From positions 91,001 through 155,000 of the forward strand of contig JADJYM010000001.1 of NCBI GenBank assembly GCA_016719755.1: DNA of 64,000 nt, read 5' to 3'. Under the pieces are notes generated by a model. It saw nothing but the letters and a program-made list of their open reading frames with translations. It had not been told where the DNA came from and made no database searches. This document shows positions 15,860 through 24,848 of this stretch, in pieces. Both the position numbers and the translations under genes were made by a program. The DNA is from Novosphingobium sp. GTDB lineage: Bacteria; Pseudomonadota; Alphaproteobacteria; Sphingomonadales; Sphingomonadaceae. Each line of letters begins with the position of its first letter. Within the stretch, counting starts at the first letter, position 1.

Positions 15860-17372
15860 TCACAGTCCCAGCGCGCCGGGATTCATCCGGCCCTGCGGAT
15901 CGAGCCGGGCCTTCAGCGCCTGCAGGGCGCCCCAGGCGGCGGGATCGCTGCGCTGGCGCAGCGGATAGGTCCGGCCGATCTGGAAATGGATGCCCTCGTT
16001 CTCGCCGATCACCGCGATCACTCCGGCACGCAGCTTTTCCACCACGGCGCGCGCCTCGGGATTGGCGGGATAGTCGTTCAGCTTGGCCAGGTGTGCCGGT
16101 TCGATCGATGCGCGGTGCAGGGTGTGCAACTTGTCCGGCCAGTAGAAGCACGGCTCGATCAGGAAGCCGCTGGTCCCCACGGTCAGGAACAGATAGCCCG
16201 CCCCGATCGAGAAGCGCTCCATTTCCTCGGCATGGTCCTCGAACAGCCGGGTGAAACCGGCGATGGTCGATACCGCGCGGGAATGGCGCACGATCCCGTG
16301 GACCGGCAGCCAGCGTTCGCCGTTCGGCCCGGCCATCGAATTGGTCGGCGGGAAGGGGTTGGCGCGCAGGATCTTGGGCACGGTGTTTTCCACCTGGCGG
16401 CCGCGGTTCGCTTTCGACGATGGCCACGATCCGGCGCATATCCTCGTCCGCGGCGGCCTGGATCCGTCCCTCGCTGGTGCAGTGGATCGAGAACTTGGCC
16501 TCGTCGAGGAACGAGCGTCCGGCGGCAACAACCTTGGCCCCTTCCTTCACCGCGCGCCAGAACCCGCCCTGCGACTTCATCATGTTGACCAGCGATTTGG
16601 CATCGGCGGCCAGGCTGTCGCGCCGCATCCGCTGGGCGGTCAGGAACGGGTCGAAGCCGAAGGCCTCGCTGGCCAGGCCCTGGCGCGAGATTTCGCTCAT
16701 CGCCGCGCAGTAATCCTCGGGCGTGTCGAACGCGAAGGAACCATAGGCAAAGGCTTCCGCCTCGCGCATCAGCGGCAGAGTGATGTGCGCCTTGACGCCC
16801 AGCGCCCCGGCATCGGCGCAGAACAGGCCGGTGATATCCGGGCCGAAGCCGCGCAGGAAATGGTTGCCGGTATCGATCACCGATCCATCGGCCAGCACCA
16901 CCTTCATCGCCACCACGCCCTGCATGAAGGTGCCGTGCTGCCCGGCGCCCCAGAAGGTGCCGTTCTGGCTCATACCCCCGCCGACGCTGGCCTTGATGCC
17001 CGAAAGCGTGCCCCACAGCGGGGTGCGCAGGCCCAGCGGCTGAAGCGCCTCGTACAGCTGCTTCCAGCTGCACCCGGCCTCTACCGTCACGGTCATGTCG
17101 GCCTGATTGATGTCCAGCACGCGGTCCATCGCGCTCAGGTCCACCAGAATCGCCTGCGGATCGTCCTGGACATAGCCGCCGGTATAGCTCAGCCCCGCGC
17201 CGCGCGGGACGATGGCCAGGCCATCGCGCGCGGCGGCGGCGATCCCGGCGCTCAGTTCCTCGATCGAAGACGGGCGCAGCACCGCCTGGGGCAGGGCGCC
17301 GCGATTGTGGACGTCGTGGCTCATCGCCTCGCGCAGGGCTTCGTCGCGCAGCAGGGTAACGGGTTGGGTCAT
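15860..17372 (-). pseudogene. FAD-linked oxidase of the vanillyl-alcohol oxidase family, frameshifted
   Basis: The first frame (17,372 to about 16,400) gives an FAD-binding domain with PRGAGLSYTGG, TVEAGCSWKQL and SVGGGMSQNG, as in 4-cresol dehydrogenase and vanillyl-alcohol oxidase. After VESEPR it runs into sequence without any domain. The next frame from about 16,405 to 15,860 continues with VENTVPKILRANPFPPTNSM, WLPVHG and an ordinary C-terminal domain ending DPQGRMNPGALGL. The total span is 1,513 bases, one more than 504 codons, so a single inserted base near the GCGGCCGC at about 16,397-16,404 explains it. It is either a recent inactivating mutation or a read error. The start overlaps the MFS stop by 4 bases. 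Confidence 0.85.
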
Positions 17373-18601
17373 GCCTGGCCTTCCAGCTTGTCGGGATAGC
17401 GGCCCATCAGCAGCAGCAGCGCGCCGCCCGCCACGAAAGCGATGGCGGCGGCGGTCAGGGCCGGGTCGTAGGACCCCGTGCGGTCACGGATCATGCCGTA
17501 GGCAACGGGGGAAATCGCGCTCATCAGCGCGAAGGGCATATAAAGGCTGCCATAGATGCGCCCGAACTGGGCCATGCCGAAATAGCGCGCGGCCATGAAG
17601 GCAATGAGGTCGGCCTCCGCGCCCGCCGCAAAGCCCAGCAGGAACGCCGCGAGCGAGATCTGCATGGCCGCGCTCGACGTGCCGAGCAGAAGTATGCAGG
17701 CAATCGCGGGCAGGCACAGCACCGGAAAGGCCACCGCCGGCCCCCAGAAACGGTCAAGCAGCAGGCCCACCGTTATCCGGCCGACCAGCAGGCCGGTGCC
17801 GACGATCCCCATGATCCCGGCCGCCGCACCAAGGCTGATGCCGTGGTCCTTGACGATCGCGGGCATATGGCTGTGCGCCCCGCCATAAGCCAGCGCGATC
17901 AGCAGGATCGAGCACCACAGCAGCCAGAACTGGCGGGTCTTCAGGGCCTCGCCAAACGCCATGCCGGTGGTGGTGCCGTCGCTTGCCTTCAGCTCGCCGG
18001 GCAGTTCATCGGCGCGCGGTTCGCGGAACAGGGCGATCACGGCGGGCAGGGCGATCAGCAGCGGCAGCAGGGCCACGGCGGGGAACACCGCGCGCCAGCC
18101 GCCGTTGGCCAGCGCCCAGACCGCGATGCGCGGGACGATGAACGCCGCCGCGCTGGTGCCCAGCAGCATGATCGCCAGCGCCAGGCCCCGGTTCTTCACG
18201 AACCACAGCGCGATGGCGCGGCTCCACACCACCGGGGTCGATCCGATCCCGACCAGCCCGACCACGAACCACAGCAGGTAGAACGCCGCGAGCGAGGGCG
18301 GGATCACGGCAAAGGCGGCGAAGCTGACGATAAACCCGATCAGCGAAAGGATGCCGACCTTGCGCACCCCGTGGCGATCGGCCAGCCCGCCATAGACCGG
18401 CGAAAGCAGCGCGGCGGTGACGCCGAAGATAGTGATGCCCAGGCTCACCTGGGTGCGGCTCCAGCCAAGCTCCGCCTCAAGCGGGGCGAGCAGGAAGCCC
18501 AGCACGTTGAACGGCAGCGGCGAGGCACCGCACATCGTGCCCAGGAAGCCCGCCAGCAGCGTCTTCCATCCGCCTGCAAATTCCGACCGGCCTTGCGCCA
18601 T
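17369..18601 (-). CDS. MFS transporter
   Basis: The 410-residue protein has about twelve hydrophobic segments and the MFS motif A-like loop YGGLADRHGVRKVG after the second segment, with a weaker repeat (VGRITVGLLLDRFWG) in the second half. It belongs with oxalate/formate-type or monocarboxylate-type MFS carriers by general look. The ATG at 18,601 follows GGGAG; an upstream open extension has no site. It is the first gene of a four-gene minus-strand operon with a FAD-linked oxidase and a methyltransferase, so it probably imports or exports their substrate or product. Confidence 0.9.
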   Translation of the reverse strand: MAQGRSEFAGGWKTLLAGFLGTMCGASPLPFNVLGFLLAPLEAELGWSRTQVSLGITIFGVTAALLSPVYGGLADRHGVRKVGILSLIGFIVSFAAFAVIPPSLAAFYLLWFVVGLVGIGSTPVVWSRAIALWFVKNRGLALAIMLLGTSAAAFIVPRIAVWALANGGWRAVFPAVALLPLLIALPAVIALFREPRADELPGELKASDGTTTGMAFGEALKTRQFWLLWCSILLIALAYGGAHSHMPAIVKDHGISLGAAAGIMGIVGTGLLVGRITVGLLLDRFWGPAVAFPVLCLPAIACILLLGTSSAAMQISLAAFLLGFAAGAEADLIAFMAARYFGMAQFGRIYGSLYMPFALMSAISPVAYGMIRDRTGSYDPALTAAAIAFVAGGALLLLMGRYPDKLEGQA

Positions 18602-18747
18602 GGCGCTCCCTTTTCGTGCCCCTGATAAGCCGCAGCTAGGCCTTATCCGGGCGGCGCGCTCCATCGGGGCGGGGCATTTGGTCGCCTAGCGGATACAACC
18701 CGGCTGACAGGGTGGAAGGCGCGCGCGCTCCAACCAAAGGGGAGGAC

Positions 18748-19569
18748 ATGAGCCCAGTTCTGCAATCGCTGCTGTTCGTCCCCGGATCGCGTCCCGAACG
18801 CTTCGCCAAGGCGCTGGCGAGCGGCGCGGACTGCGTGTGCATCGATCTGGAAGACGCCGTCCCGCCCGAAGGCAAGGATGCGGCCCGCGCCGCCGCGCTG
18901 GAGGCCGTTGCCGCCGATCCGCGCCATGCCATCCGGATCAACGGCCTGCGCACCCGCGCCGGGCTGGCCGACCTGCTGGCGATTGCCGCCGCACCGCTGC
19001 GCCCGCGCGTGGTGCTGGTGCCGATGGTGGAGGACGCCGCCGAAATGGCGATTGCCCGGCAGGTGCTGGCCGATCCGGCGATCATGCTGGTGCCGCTGGT
19101 CGAAACCGTGCGTGGCCTGGCCAATGCCGCCGCCATCGCCGCCGATCCGGCGGTAGGGCTGGTGATGTTCGGCGGCGGAGATTTTTCGGCGGAGCTGGGC
19201 GTCGCCCTGGCGTGGGAGCCCTTGCTGGTCGCCCGCGCGCAGCTGGTGATGGCCTGCGCCTCGGCTGGCAAGGGGGTGCTCGACGTGCCGTTCATCGCGC
19301 TCGACGACGAGGCGGGGCTGGCGGAGGACTGCGCCCGGGCAAAGGCGCTGGGCATGGTCGCCAAAGCGGCAATCCATCCCGCCCAGATCGCGGCGATCCA
19401 TACCGCTTTCCGCCCCTCCGCCACCGAGCTGGAAGAGGCCGAGGCCGCTGCCGCAGCCTGGGCCGAAGCCGGCGGCGGGGCGGTCCGCTTCCGGGGCAAG
19501 ATGTTAGAGGCGCCGGTCATGGCGCGATACAACAAGATACTGGCGTTGAAGGAAAAGATCGATGCGTGA
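18748..19569 (+). CDS. CitE-type (HpcH/HpaI family) acyl-CoA lyase, citramalyl/malyl-CoA lyase-like
   Basis: The 273-residue protein has the CitE-family blocks LLFVPGSRPERFAKA, IDLEDAVPP (metal and substrate acids), RINGLRT, PLVETVRGL and FGGGDFSAELG. Family members cleave or form malyl-, citramalyl- or citryl-type thioesters, giving acetyl-CoA plus a keto acid. The ATG at 18,748 follows a strong GGGGAGG site. It is the first of thirteen plus-strand genes and overlaps the MaoC gene. With CoA-transferase, MaoC hydratase and acyl-CoA dehydrogenase next to it, it fits the last step of a methylsuccinate or itaconate-like route; the exact substrate is inferred. Confidence 0.88.
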   Translation: MSPVLQSLLFVPGSRPERFAKALASGADCVCIDLEDAVPPEGKDAARAAALEAVAADPRHAIRINGLRTRAGLADLLAIAAAPLRPRVVLVPMVEDAAEMAIARQVLADPAIMLVPLVETVRGLANAAAIAADPAVGLVMFGGGDFSAELGVALAWEPLLVARAQLVMACASAGKGVLDVPFIALDDEAGLAEDCARAKALGMVAKAAIHPAQIAAIHTAFRPSATELEEAEAAAAAWAEAGGGAVRFRGKMLEAPVMARYNKILALKEKIDA

Positions 19570-20071
19570 TGGTGTTATCCAGGTTGGCCCGCAGCGTTAC
19601 CGCGAAACCTATGGCCGCTATTTCGAAGAGTTCCACGTCGGCGATATCTATGAACATCGCCCCGGCCGGACGATCACCGAGAACGACAATATCTGGTTCT
19701 CGCTGCTGACCATGAACCAGCATCCGTCGCACTGTGATGCCCATTTCGCCAGCCAGACCGAATTCGGCAAGCCGCTGGTCGCATCGCCGCTGACCGTGGC
19801 GATCATGACCGGGCAGAGCGTTTCCGACGTCAGCCAGAAGGCCGTGGCCAATCTTGGCTGGAAGGAAATCCGCCTGCTCAAGCCGGTGTTCGCGGGCGAT
19901 ACGCTCTATTCGGAATCCGAAGTGCTGGAAAAGCGCGAGAGCGAAAAGCGGCCGACGCAGGGGATCGTGACGATCAAGACCGTGGGCAAGAACCAGCGCG
20001 GCGAAGTGGTGTGCGATTTCACCCGCGTCATGCTGATCTGGAAGAAGGGCTTCGGCCCGATGGACGAATAA
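19562..20071 (+). CDS. MaoC-family enoyl-CoA hydratase
   Basis: The 169-residue hot-dog-fold protein starts with a typical RYFEEFHVGDIYEHRPGRTITE segment and has a catalytic-type region with FSLLTMNQHPSHCDAHFA, where hydratases carry the Asp/His pair. Mesaconyl-CoA and itaconyl-CoA hydratases belong to this family. It overlaps the lyase gene by 8 bases and precedes the acyl-CoA dehydrogenase gene by 15. It would add water to the product of the dehydrogenase and pass the hydroxyacyl-CoA to the CitE-type lyase. Confidence 0.88.
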   Translation: MRDGVIQVGPQRYRETYGRYFEEFHVGDIYEHRPGRTITENDNIWFSLLTMNQHPSHCDAHFASQTEFGKPLVASPLTVAIMTGQSVSDVSQKAVANLGWKEIRLLKPVFAGDTLYSESEVLEKRESEKRPTQGIVTIKTVGKNQRGEVVCDFTRVMLIWKKGFGPMDE

Positions 20072-20086
20072 GGAAGGCCCCGGACC

Positions 20087-21262
20087 ATGAGCGGCAGTTC
20101 CACCATCCGCCCCGCGATGCATCCCGACGACGAAGCGGCCCTGCTCGATTCGATCCAGAAGTGGATCGACAAGGACGTCCGACCGGTGGTGATGCACCAC
20201 GATCACGGCGACATCTGGCCCGAGGCGATCGTCGCCCAGATGACCGAAATGGGCCTGTTCGGCGCGACCATCGGCGAGGAATACGGCGGGCTGGGCCTGC
20301 CGGCCCAGACCTATGCCAAGATCGTGATGATGATCAGTTCCTACTGGATGGCGCTGACCGGCATTTTCAATTCGCACCTGATCATGTCCTGCGCGGTGGA
20401 ACGCTTTGGCACCGAGGCGCAGAAGCAGGCCTGGCTGCCCCGCTTTGCCAGCGGCGCAGTGCGCGGCGGGCTGGCCCTGACCGAACCCAACGCCGGAACC
20501 GACCTGCAATCGATCCGCACCACCGCGCGGCGCGATGGCGATCATTACGTGCTGAACGGGACCAAGACCTGGATCTCCAATTCGATCAACGGCAGCTGCT
20601 TTGCCCTGATCGCCAAGACCGATCCCAAGGCCGAGCCGCGCTACAAGGGGATGAGCTTTTTCATCGCCCCCAAGGGCGAAGGGCTGAGCGTCGGCAAGAA
20701 GTTCGACAAGCTGGGCTACAAGGCGATCGACAGCGCCGAACTGATCCTTGAAGACTATCGCATCCCGGCGGAAAACCTGATTGGCGGGGTTGAAGGGCAG
20801 GGCTTTTTCCAGGCCACCGGCGGGCTGGAGCTGGGCCGCATCAACGTGGCCGCGCGCGGGGTCGGGATTGCCGAGGGCGCGCTGCGGCTGGCGACCGAAT
20901 ATGCCCAGGTCCGCGAATCGATGGGCAAGCCGATTGCCGAGCATCAGGCGATCCAGCTCAAGCTGGGCGAAATGGTCACCCGCGCCCGCGCCGCCCGGCT
21001 GCTGACGCTGGATGCGGCCGCCGCCTATGACCGGGGCGAACGCTGCGACATGGAAGCGGGCATGGCCAAGTACTTCGCCTCCGAAGCCGGCGTGGCCAAC
21101 GCGCAGGATGCGATGCGGATCTTCGGCGGCTATTCCTATTCCAAGGAATACGAGATCGAACGCTATTACCGCGATGCCATGCTGATGTGCATCGGCGAAG
21201 GCACCAACGAAATGCAGCGGATCATCATTTCCAAGCAATGGGTCAAGCGGAACCCGGCATGA
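20087..21262 (+). CDS. Acyl-CoA dehydrogenase
   Basis: The 391-residue flavoprotein has the FAD blocks LALTEPNAGTDL and WISNSINGSCF, the FGGYSYSKEYEIERYYRDA block, and the catalytic glutamate in IGEGTNEMQ. A short AAGGAAG site precedes the ATG. It overlaps the next CoA-transferase gene by 4 bases. General sequence features resemble the glutaryl/isobutyryl group, in keeping with a short branched or dicarboxylic CoA thioester, but the substrate cannot be settled by eye. Electrons would go to ETF; no etf genes lie in the window. Confidence 0.92.
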   Translation: MSGSSTIRPAMHPDDEAALLDSIQKWIDKDVRPVVMHHDHGDIWPEAIVAQMTEMGLFGATIGEEYGGLGLPAQTYAKIVMMISSYWMALTGIFNSHLIMSCAVERFGTEAQKQAWLPRFASGAVRGGLALTEPNAGTDLQSIRTTARRDGDHYVLNGTKTWISNSINGSCFALIAKTDPKAEPRYKGMSFFIAPKGEGLSVGKKFDKLGYKAIDSAELILEDYRIPAENLIGGVEGQGFFQATGGLELGRINVAARGVGIAEGALRLATEYAQVRESMGKPIAEHQAIQLKLGEMVTRARAARLLTLDAAAAYDRGERCDMEAGMAKYFASEAGVANAQDAMRIFGGYSYSKEYEIERYYRDAMLMCIGEGTNEMQRIIISKQWVKRNPA

Positions 21263-22458
21263 GCGAGAGCCGCGCCCTTCCGCTTGCGGGCTTCCGCGTG
21301 CTCAGCGCCGAACAGTACGGCGCCGGGCCTTATGGCACGCTGTTCCTGGCCCAGCTGGGGGCAGAGGTCATCAAGATCGAACCGCCCAGGGGCGGCGATA
21401 CCGCGCGCGGGGTGGGGCCGCATTTCCTGCGTGACGGGGAAAGCCTTTATTTCCAGACCTTCAACCTCAACAAGCGTTCGATCACGCTCGATCTGGCGAG
21501 CGAGCGCGGGCAGGCGGTGCTGCACCGGCTGGTGGCGCGCAGCCACGCGGTGGCCAACAACCTGCGCGGCGACGTGCCGGGGCGGGTGGGCCTGACTTAC
21601 GAAGCGCTGAAACACGTCAATCCGGCGATCGTCTGCGCCCATGCATCGGCCTATGGCCGCGACAATCCGCGCGCCAGGTGGCCGGGCTATGACTATCTCG
21701 CCCAGGCCGAAGCGGGGTTCTGCGCCCTGACCGGAGAGCCGGACGGACCGCCCGCGCGCTTTGGCCTGTCGATGGTCGATTTCATGACCGGCACCCAGAT
21801 GGCGGTCGGCCTGCTGGCCGCGCTGCTCGATGCCCAGCGCAGCGGGGTGGGGCGCGATGTCGATGTCGATCTCTATTCGGCGGCGCTGCACCAGCTGACC
21901 TATCCGGCGGTATGGTACATGAACAAGGGCGACGTCACGCAGCGGGTGCCGCGGTCGGCCCATCCTTCGGCCACCCCCAGCCAGATGTTCCGCGCGGCGG
22001 ACGGCTGGATGTTCGTGATGGCCCAGATTCCCAAGTTCTGGCCGATCCTGTGCGAACGCATCGGCCACGCCGAACTGATCGCCGACCCGCGCTTTGCCGG
22101 GCCTGCGGACCGGCTGGCCAACCGCGCCGTGCTGACCGAGATCCTGGACGGGATATTCTCAGCCGCGCCGGTTGCGCACTGGCAGGGCCTGCTGGAAGGA
22201 CACGTTCCGGTCGCGCCGGTTTATGAACTGGACCAGGCGCTGGACAACCCGTGGGTCGATGCCGTGGGGATGCGCCAGCACGTGCCCCATCCCGACCTGC
22301 CCGATATGCAGGTGCTGGCCAGCCCGATCCGGCTGGACGGGCAGCGGCTCCCGGCGCGCGCCGCGCCGTTTCTGGGCGAGGATACGGACGAGGTGCTGGG
22401 CGAAAGCGGCTTCACACCGGATGAGATCGCCCAGCTGCGCGATGCCGGAGCGATCTGA
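21259..22458 (+). CDS. Family III CoA-transferase, tandem copy 1
   Basis: The 399-residue enzyme has the LGAEVIKIEPP block, the VANNLRGD segment, and an Asp at about 174 (LSMVDFMTGTQ) at the catalytic position. The ATG at 21,259 overlaps the acyl-CoA dehydrogenase stop; an upstream extension was rejected. A second, only distantly similar family III gene follows after 3 bases. Pairs of this kind can form a heteromeric transferase, as in benzylsuccinate CoA-transferase, or act on two substrates. Both copies keep the Asp, which favours two active enzymes. Confidence 0.9.
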   Translation: MSESRALPLAGFRVLSAEQYGAGPYGTLFLAQLGAEVIKIEPPRGGDTARGVGPHFLRDGESLYFQTFNLNKRSITLDLASERGQAVLHRLVARSHAVANNLRGDVPGRVGLTYEALKHVNPAIVCAHASAYGRDNPRARWPGYDYLAQAEAGFCALTGEPDGPPARFGLSMVDFMTGTQMAVGLLAALLDAQRSGVGRDVDVDLYSAALHQLTYPAVWYMNKGDVTQRVPRSAHPSATPSQMFRAADGWMFVMAQIPKFWPILCERIGHAELIADPRFAGPADRLANRAVLTEILDGIFSAAPVAHWQGLLEGHVPVAPVYELDQALDNPWVDAVGMRQHVPHPDLPDMQVLASPIRLDGQRLPARAAPFLGEDTDEVLGESGFTPDEIAQLRDAGAI

Positions 22459-22461
22459 CCC

Positions 22462-23544
22462 ATGGGCAAGCTGAGCGGGATCACGGTGGTCGATCTTTCG
22501 GTGTTCCTGCCGGGGCCGATGATGACCATGATGATGGCCGATCAGGGCGCCGAGGTGTGGAAGGTGGAAAGCCCCAGCGGCGATCCCGCGCGCGAACAGG
22601 CCCCGTTCGAAGGCGGCCAGTCGGTATGGTTCCGCAATCTCAACAGGGCCAAGAAAAGCGTGGCGCTCGACCTCAAGACCGAGGCCGGACAGGCGCGGCT
22701 GTGGGAACTGATCGAACGCGCGGACGTGTTCGTCGAAGGGTTCCGTCCCGGCGTGATGCGGCGGCTGGGGTTCGATTATGCCGCCGTTTCGGCGCGCAAT
22801 CCCCGGATCGTCTATTGCTCGATTTCCGCCTTCGGGCAGGAGGGCGAGCTGGCCCACCATCCCGCTCATGACATGGCGACCCAGGCGCTGGCCGGGTTCC
22901 TTTCGGTCAACGACGGGCCGGACGGCACTCCGGTGGTGCCGGGGGTTCCCGCCGCCGACATGGGCGCCGGGCTGACCGCGCTGTCGGCCACGCTGATGGC
23001 GCTGATCGGGCGCGAGCGCACCGGGCGCGGCGATTACATCGACTGCGCGATGTTCGACAGCCTGCTGCCGTGGTGCTCGCACACCGTGGGCATGGCCCTG
23101 GCGGGGGGCGAACCGCCGCGTTCGGCCACGCAGCGTTCGCTGGGCGGGGCGGCGTTCTATCAGGTCTATGCCACCGCCGATGGCCGCCACGTGGTGCTGG
23201 GCGGTCGCGAACCGAAGTTTGCCGCGAACCTGCTGGGCGCGCTGGAGCGGATCGACCTGCTGCCCATCACCGAACGCCCGGCGGGCGAGCAGGGTGAACT
23301 GATCGCCTTTCTGCGGGATACCTTCGCCAGCCGCACCCGTGACGAATGGGTTGCCTGGTTCGCCGACAAGGACGTGGCGTTTTCGCCCGTGCTGGATTTC
23401 CGCGAAGCCTTTGCCCAGCCGCACATTGCCGAACGCGGCCTGCTGATCGAGGCGGGGGGCGGGCACATGATCGCCCCGGCGATCCGCTTTGCGGGTGAGG
23501 AATGGCATCCGGCCCCCGCGCCCGAACTTGGCGCGGACGGCTAG
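22462..23544 (+). CDS. Family III CoA-transferase, tandem copy 2
   Basis: The 360-residue enzyme is shorter than copy 1 and has the blocks DLSVFLPGPM, WFRNLNRAKKSVALDLK, VEGFRPGVM and an Asp at about 166 (PAADMGAG). The LNRAKKSVALDLK and GFRPG wording is typical of the CaiB group that includes alpha-methylacyl-CoA racemase and carnitine or itaconate transferases. The ATG lies 3 bases after the stop of copy 1. Within the operon it could activate the entry acid (as Ict does in Pseudomonas itaconate breakdown), while copy 1 recycles CoA; which does what is open. Confidence 0.9.
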   Translation: MGKLSGITVVDLSVFLPGPMMTMMMADQGAEVWKVESPSGDPAREQAPFEGGQSVWFRNLNRAKKSVALDLKTEAGQARLWELIERADVFVEGFRPGVMRRLGFDYAAVSARNPRIVYCSISAFGQEGELAHHPAHDMATQALAGFLSVNDGPDGTPVVPGVPAADMGAGLTALSATLMALIGRERTGRGDYIDCAMFDSLLPWCSHTVGMALAGGEPPRSATQRSLGGAAFYQVYATADGRHVVLGGREPKFAANLLGALERIDLLPITERPAGEQGELIAFLRDTFASRTRDEWVAWFADKDVAFSPVLDFREAFAQPHIAERGLLIEAGGGHMIAPAIRFAGEEWHPAPAPELGADG

Positions 23545-23555
23545 GGCCGCGCGGC

Positions 23556-24848
23556 ATGACCCCGACTGCCCGCCTGCTTGCCTTCGCCGCCGCTCCGCAC
23601 GTTCTGCCCGGTTCCGTCCGCGCCGATTGCGAGCGGCTGGTGGCCGATACGCTGGCGGTAGGCGCGGCGGGCTGGACCGCGCCGGGCATGGCGGGCGTGC
23701 TCGCCGTGGCGCGCGGCTGGGGCGAAGGGGCCGAAGCGCGGCTGCTGGGCGAGGCGGATGCGCGCCTGCCCGCCGGGGCCGCCGCCTATGCCAACTGCTT
23801 TGCTATCCATTGCCTGGAATGGGACGCGGTCCACGAAGGGGCGGTGTGCCATGCGCTGACTGCGGTGGTCCCCGCCGTGCTGGCCGTGGCCGACCGCCGG
23901 GGCGGGGCCGCGCTGGATGATATGCTCACCGCGATCGCGGTGGGGGTCGATGTCGCTAGCGGGCTGGGGATCGCGGCGGACAGCGCGCTCAGCTTTTTCC
24001 GTCCGGCAACCGCAGGGATTTACGGCGCGGCGCTGGCGGCGGCGCGGATCGCGGGCCTGCCCGCCGCCGCCTTTGCCGATGTGCTGGGACTTGCCCATGC
24101 CCATGCCGCCGGGACCATGCAGGCCCACAGCGAAGGCTCCATCGCCCTGCCGCTGCAACTGGCCAATGCCGCGCGCGGCGCGGTCCACGCGGTCGATCTC
24201 GTCCGCCATGGTCTGACCGGCCCGCACGACGTGCTGCAAGGTCCGTTCGGCCACTTCAGCCTGTTCGAGCGGGGCGATCTGGCGCGGTATACCGGCGGGC
24301 TGGGGCAGGTCTGGCGGATATCGGAGATCAGCACCAAGCCGTTCCCCTCGGGCCGGGCCAGCCACGCCGCGCTGGGCGCGCTGGCGGAATTTGCCGGACG
24401 CGAGGTGGCGGGGGTGCAGCTCCACGTGCCGCCGCTGATCCGGCACCTTGTCGGTCGGCCCGCCTTGCCGGACATGACGGCGGCCTATGCCCGGCTGTGC
24501 CTGCCGTTCCTCGCCGCGCTGATGCTGACCGACGGGCAGATCGATCCGCGCCGGTTCACGGCTCCGGTCTTTGCCGATGCGGCGCTTCAGGCCCTCGCCG
24601 CGCGGGTGGAGCTGGTGGACGATGGCAATGCGGATCCCAACGCGCTCTCGCCGCAGCGCCTGATCGTGACGCTGGCTGACGGGACGCGGATCGAGCGCTC
24701 CGTGCCGGCCACGCTGGGCTCGCCCTTGATGCCGCTTGGTGCCGTTGAGGCGCGGGTCAAAGCCGCTCTGTGCCGCTCACTCGCCCCTCCCGGCCACGAT
24801 CCGCGCCTTTTCGCAGCCCCGATGGCCTATCTGACGGACCCGACATGA
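23556..24848 (+). CDS. MmgE/PrpD family protein
   Basis: The 430-residue protein matches the MmgE/PrpD fold: an all-helical start (LVADTLAVGAAGW), the EWDAVHEGAVCHA segment (family motif with the His), the HAHAAGTMQAH core and the KPFPSGRASHAA block that contributes substrate-binding residues. The family includes 2-methylcitrate dehydratase and cis-aconitate decarboxylase, which makes itaconate. The ATG at 23,556 was chosen because the frame upstream lies in the CoA-transferase gene. It overlaps the next gene by 4 bases. Beside CitE, MaoC and CoA-transferase genes, a dehydratase or decarboxylase of a tricarboxylic or branched dicarboxylic acid is plausible. Confidence 0.87.
   Translation: MTPTARLLAFAAAPHVLPGSVRADCERLVADTLAVGAAGWTAPGMAGVLAVARGWGEGAEARLLGEADARLPAGAAAYANCFAIHCLEWDAVHEGAVCHALTAVVPAVLAVADRRGGAALDDMLTAIAVGVDVASGLGIAADSALSFFRPATAGIYGAALAAARIAGLPAAAFADVLGLAHAHAAGTMQAHSEGSIALPLQLANAARGAVHAVDLVRHGLTGPHDVLQGPFGHFSLFERGDLARYTGGLGQVWRISEISTKPFPSGRASHAALGALAEFAGREVAGVQLHVPPLIRHLVGRPALPDMTAAYARLCLPFLAALMLTDGQIDPRRFTAPVFADAALQALAARVELVDDGNADPNALSPQRLIVTLADGTRIERSVPATLGSPLMPLGAVEARVKAALCRSLAPPGHDPRLFAAPMAYLTDPT

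Noticed and set aside
19517-21238. Minus-strand open frame of about 573 codons over the MaoC and acyl-CoA dehydrogenase genes
   Set aside because: It is a shadow of the two plus-strand genes with recognised domains; the deduced protein has no motif.
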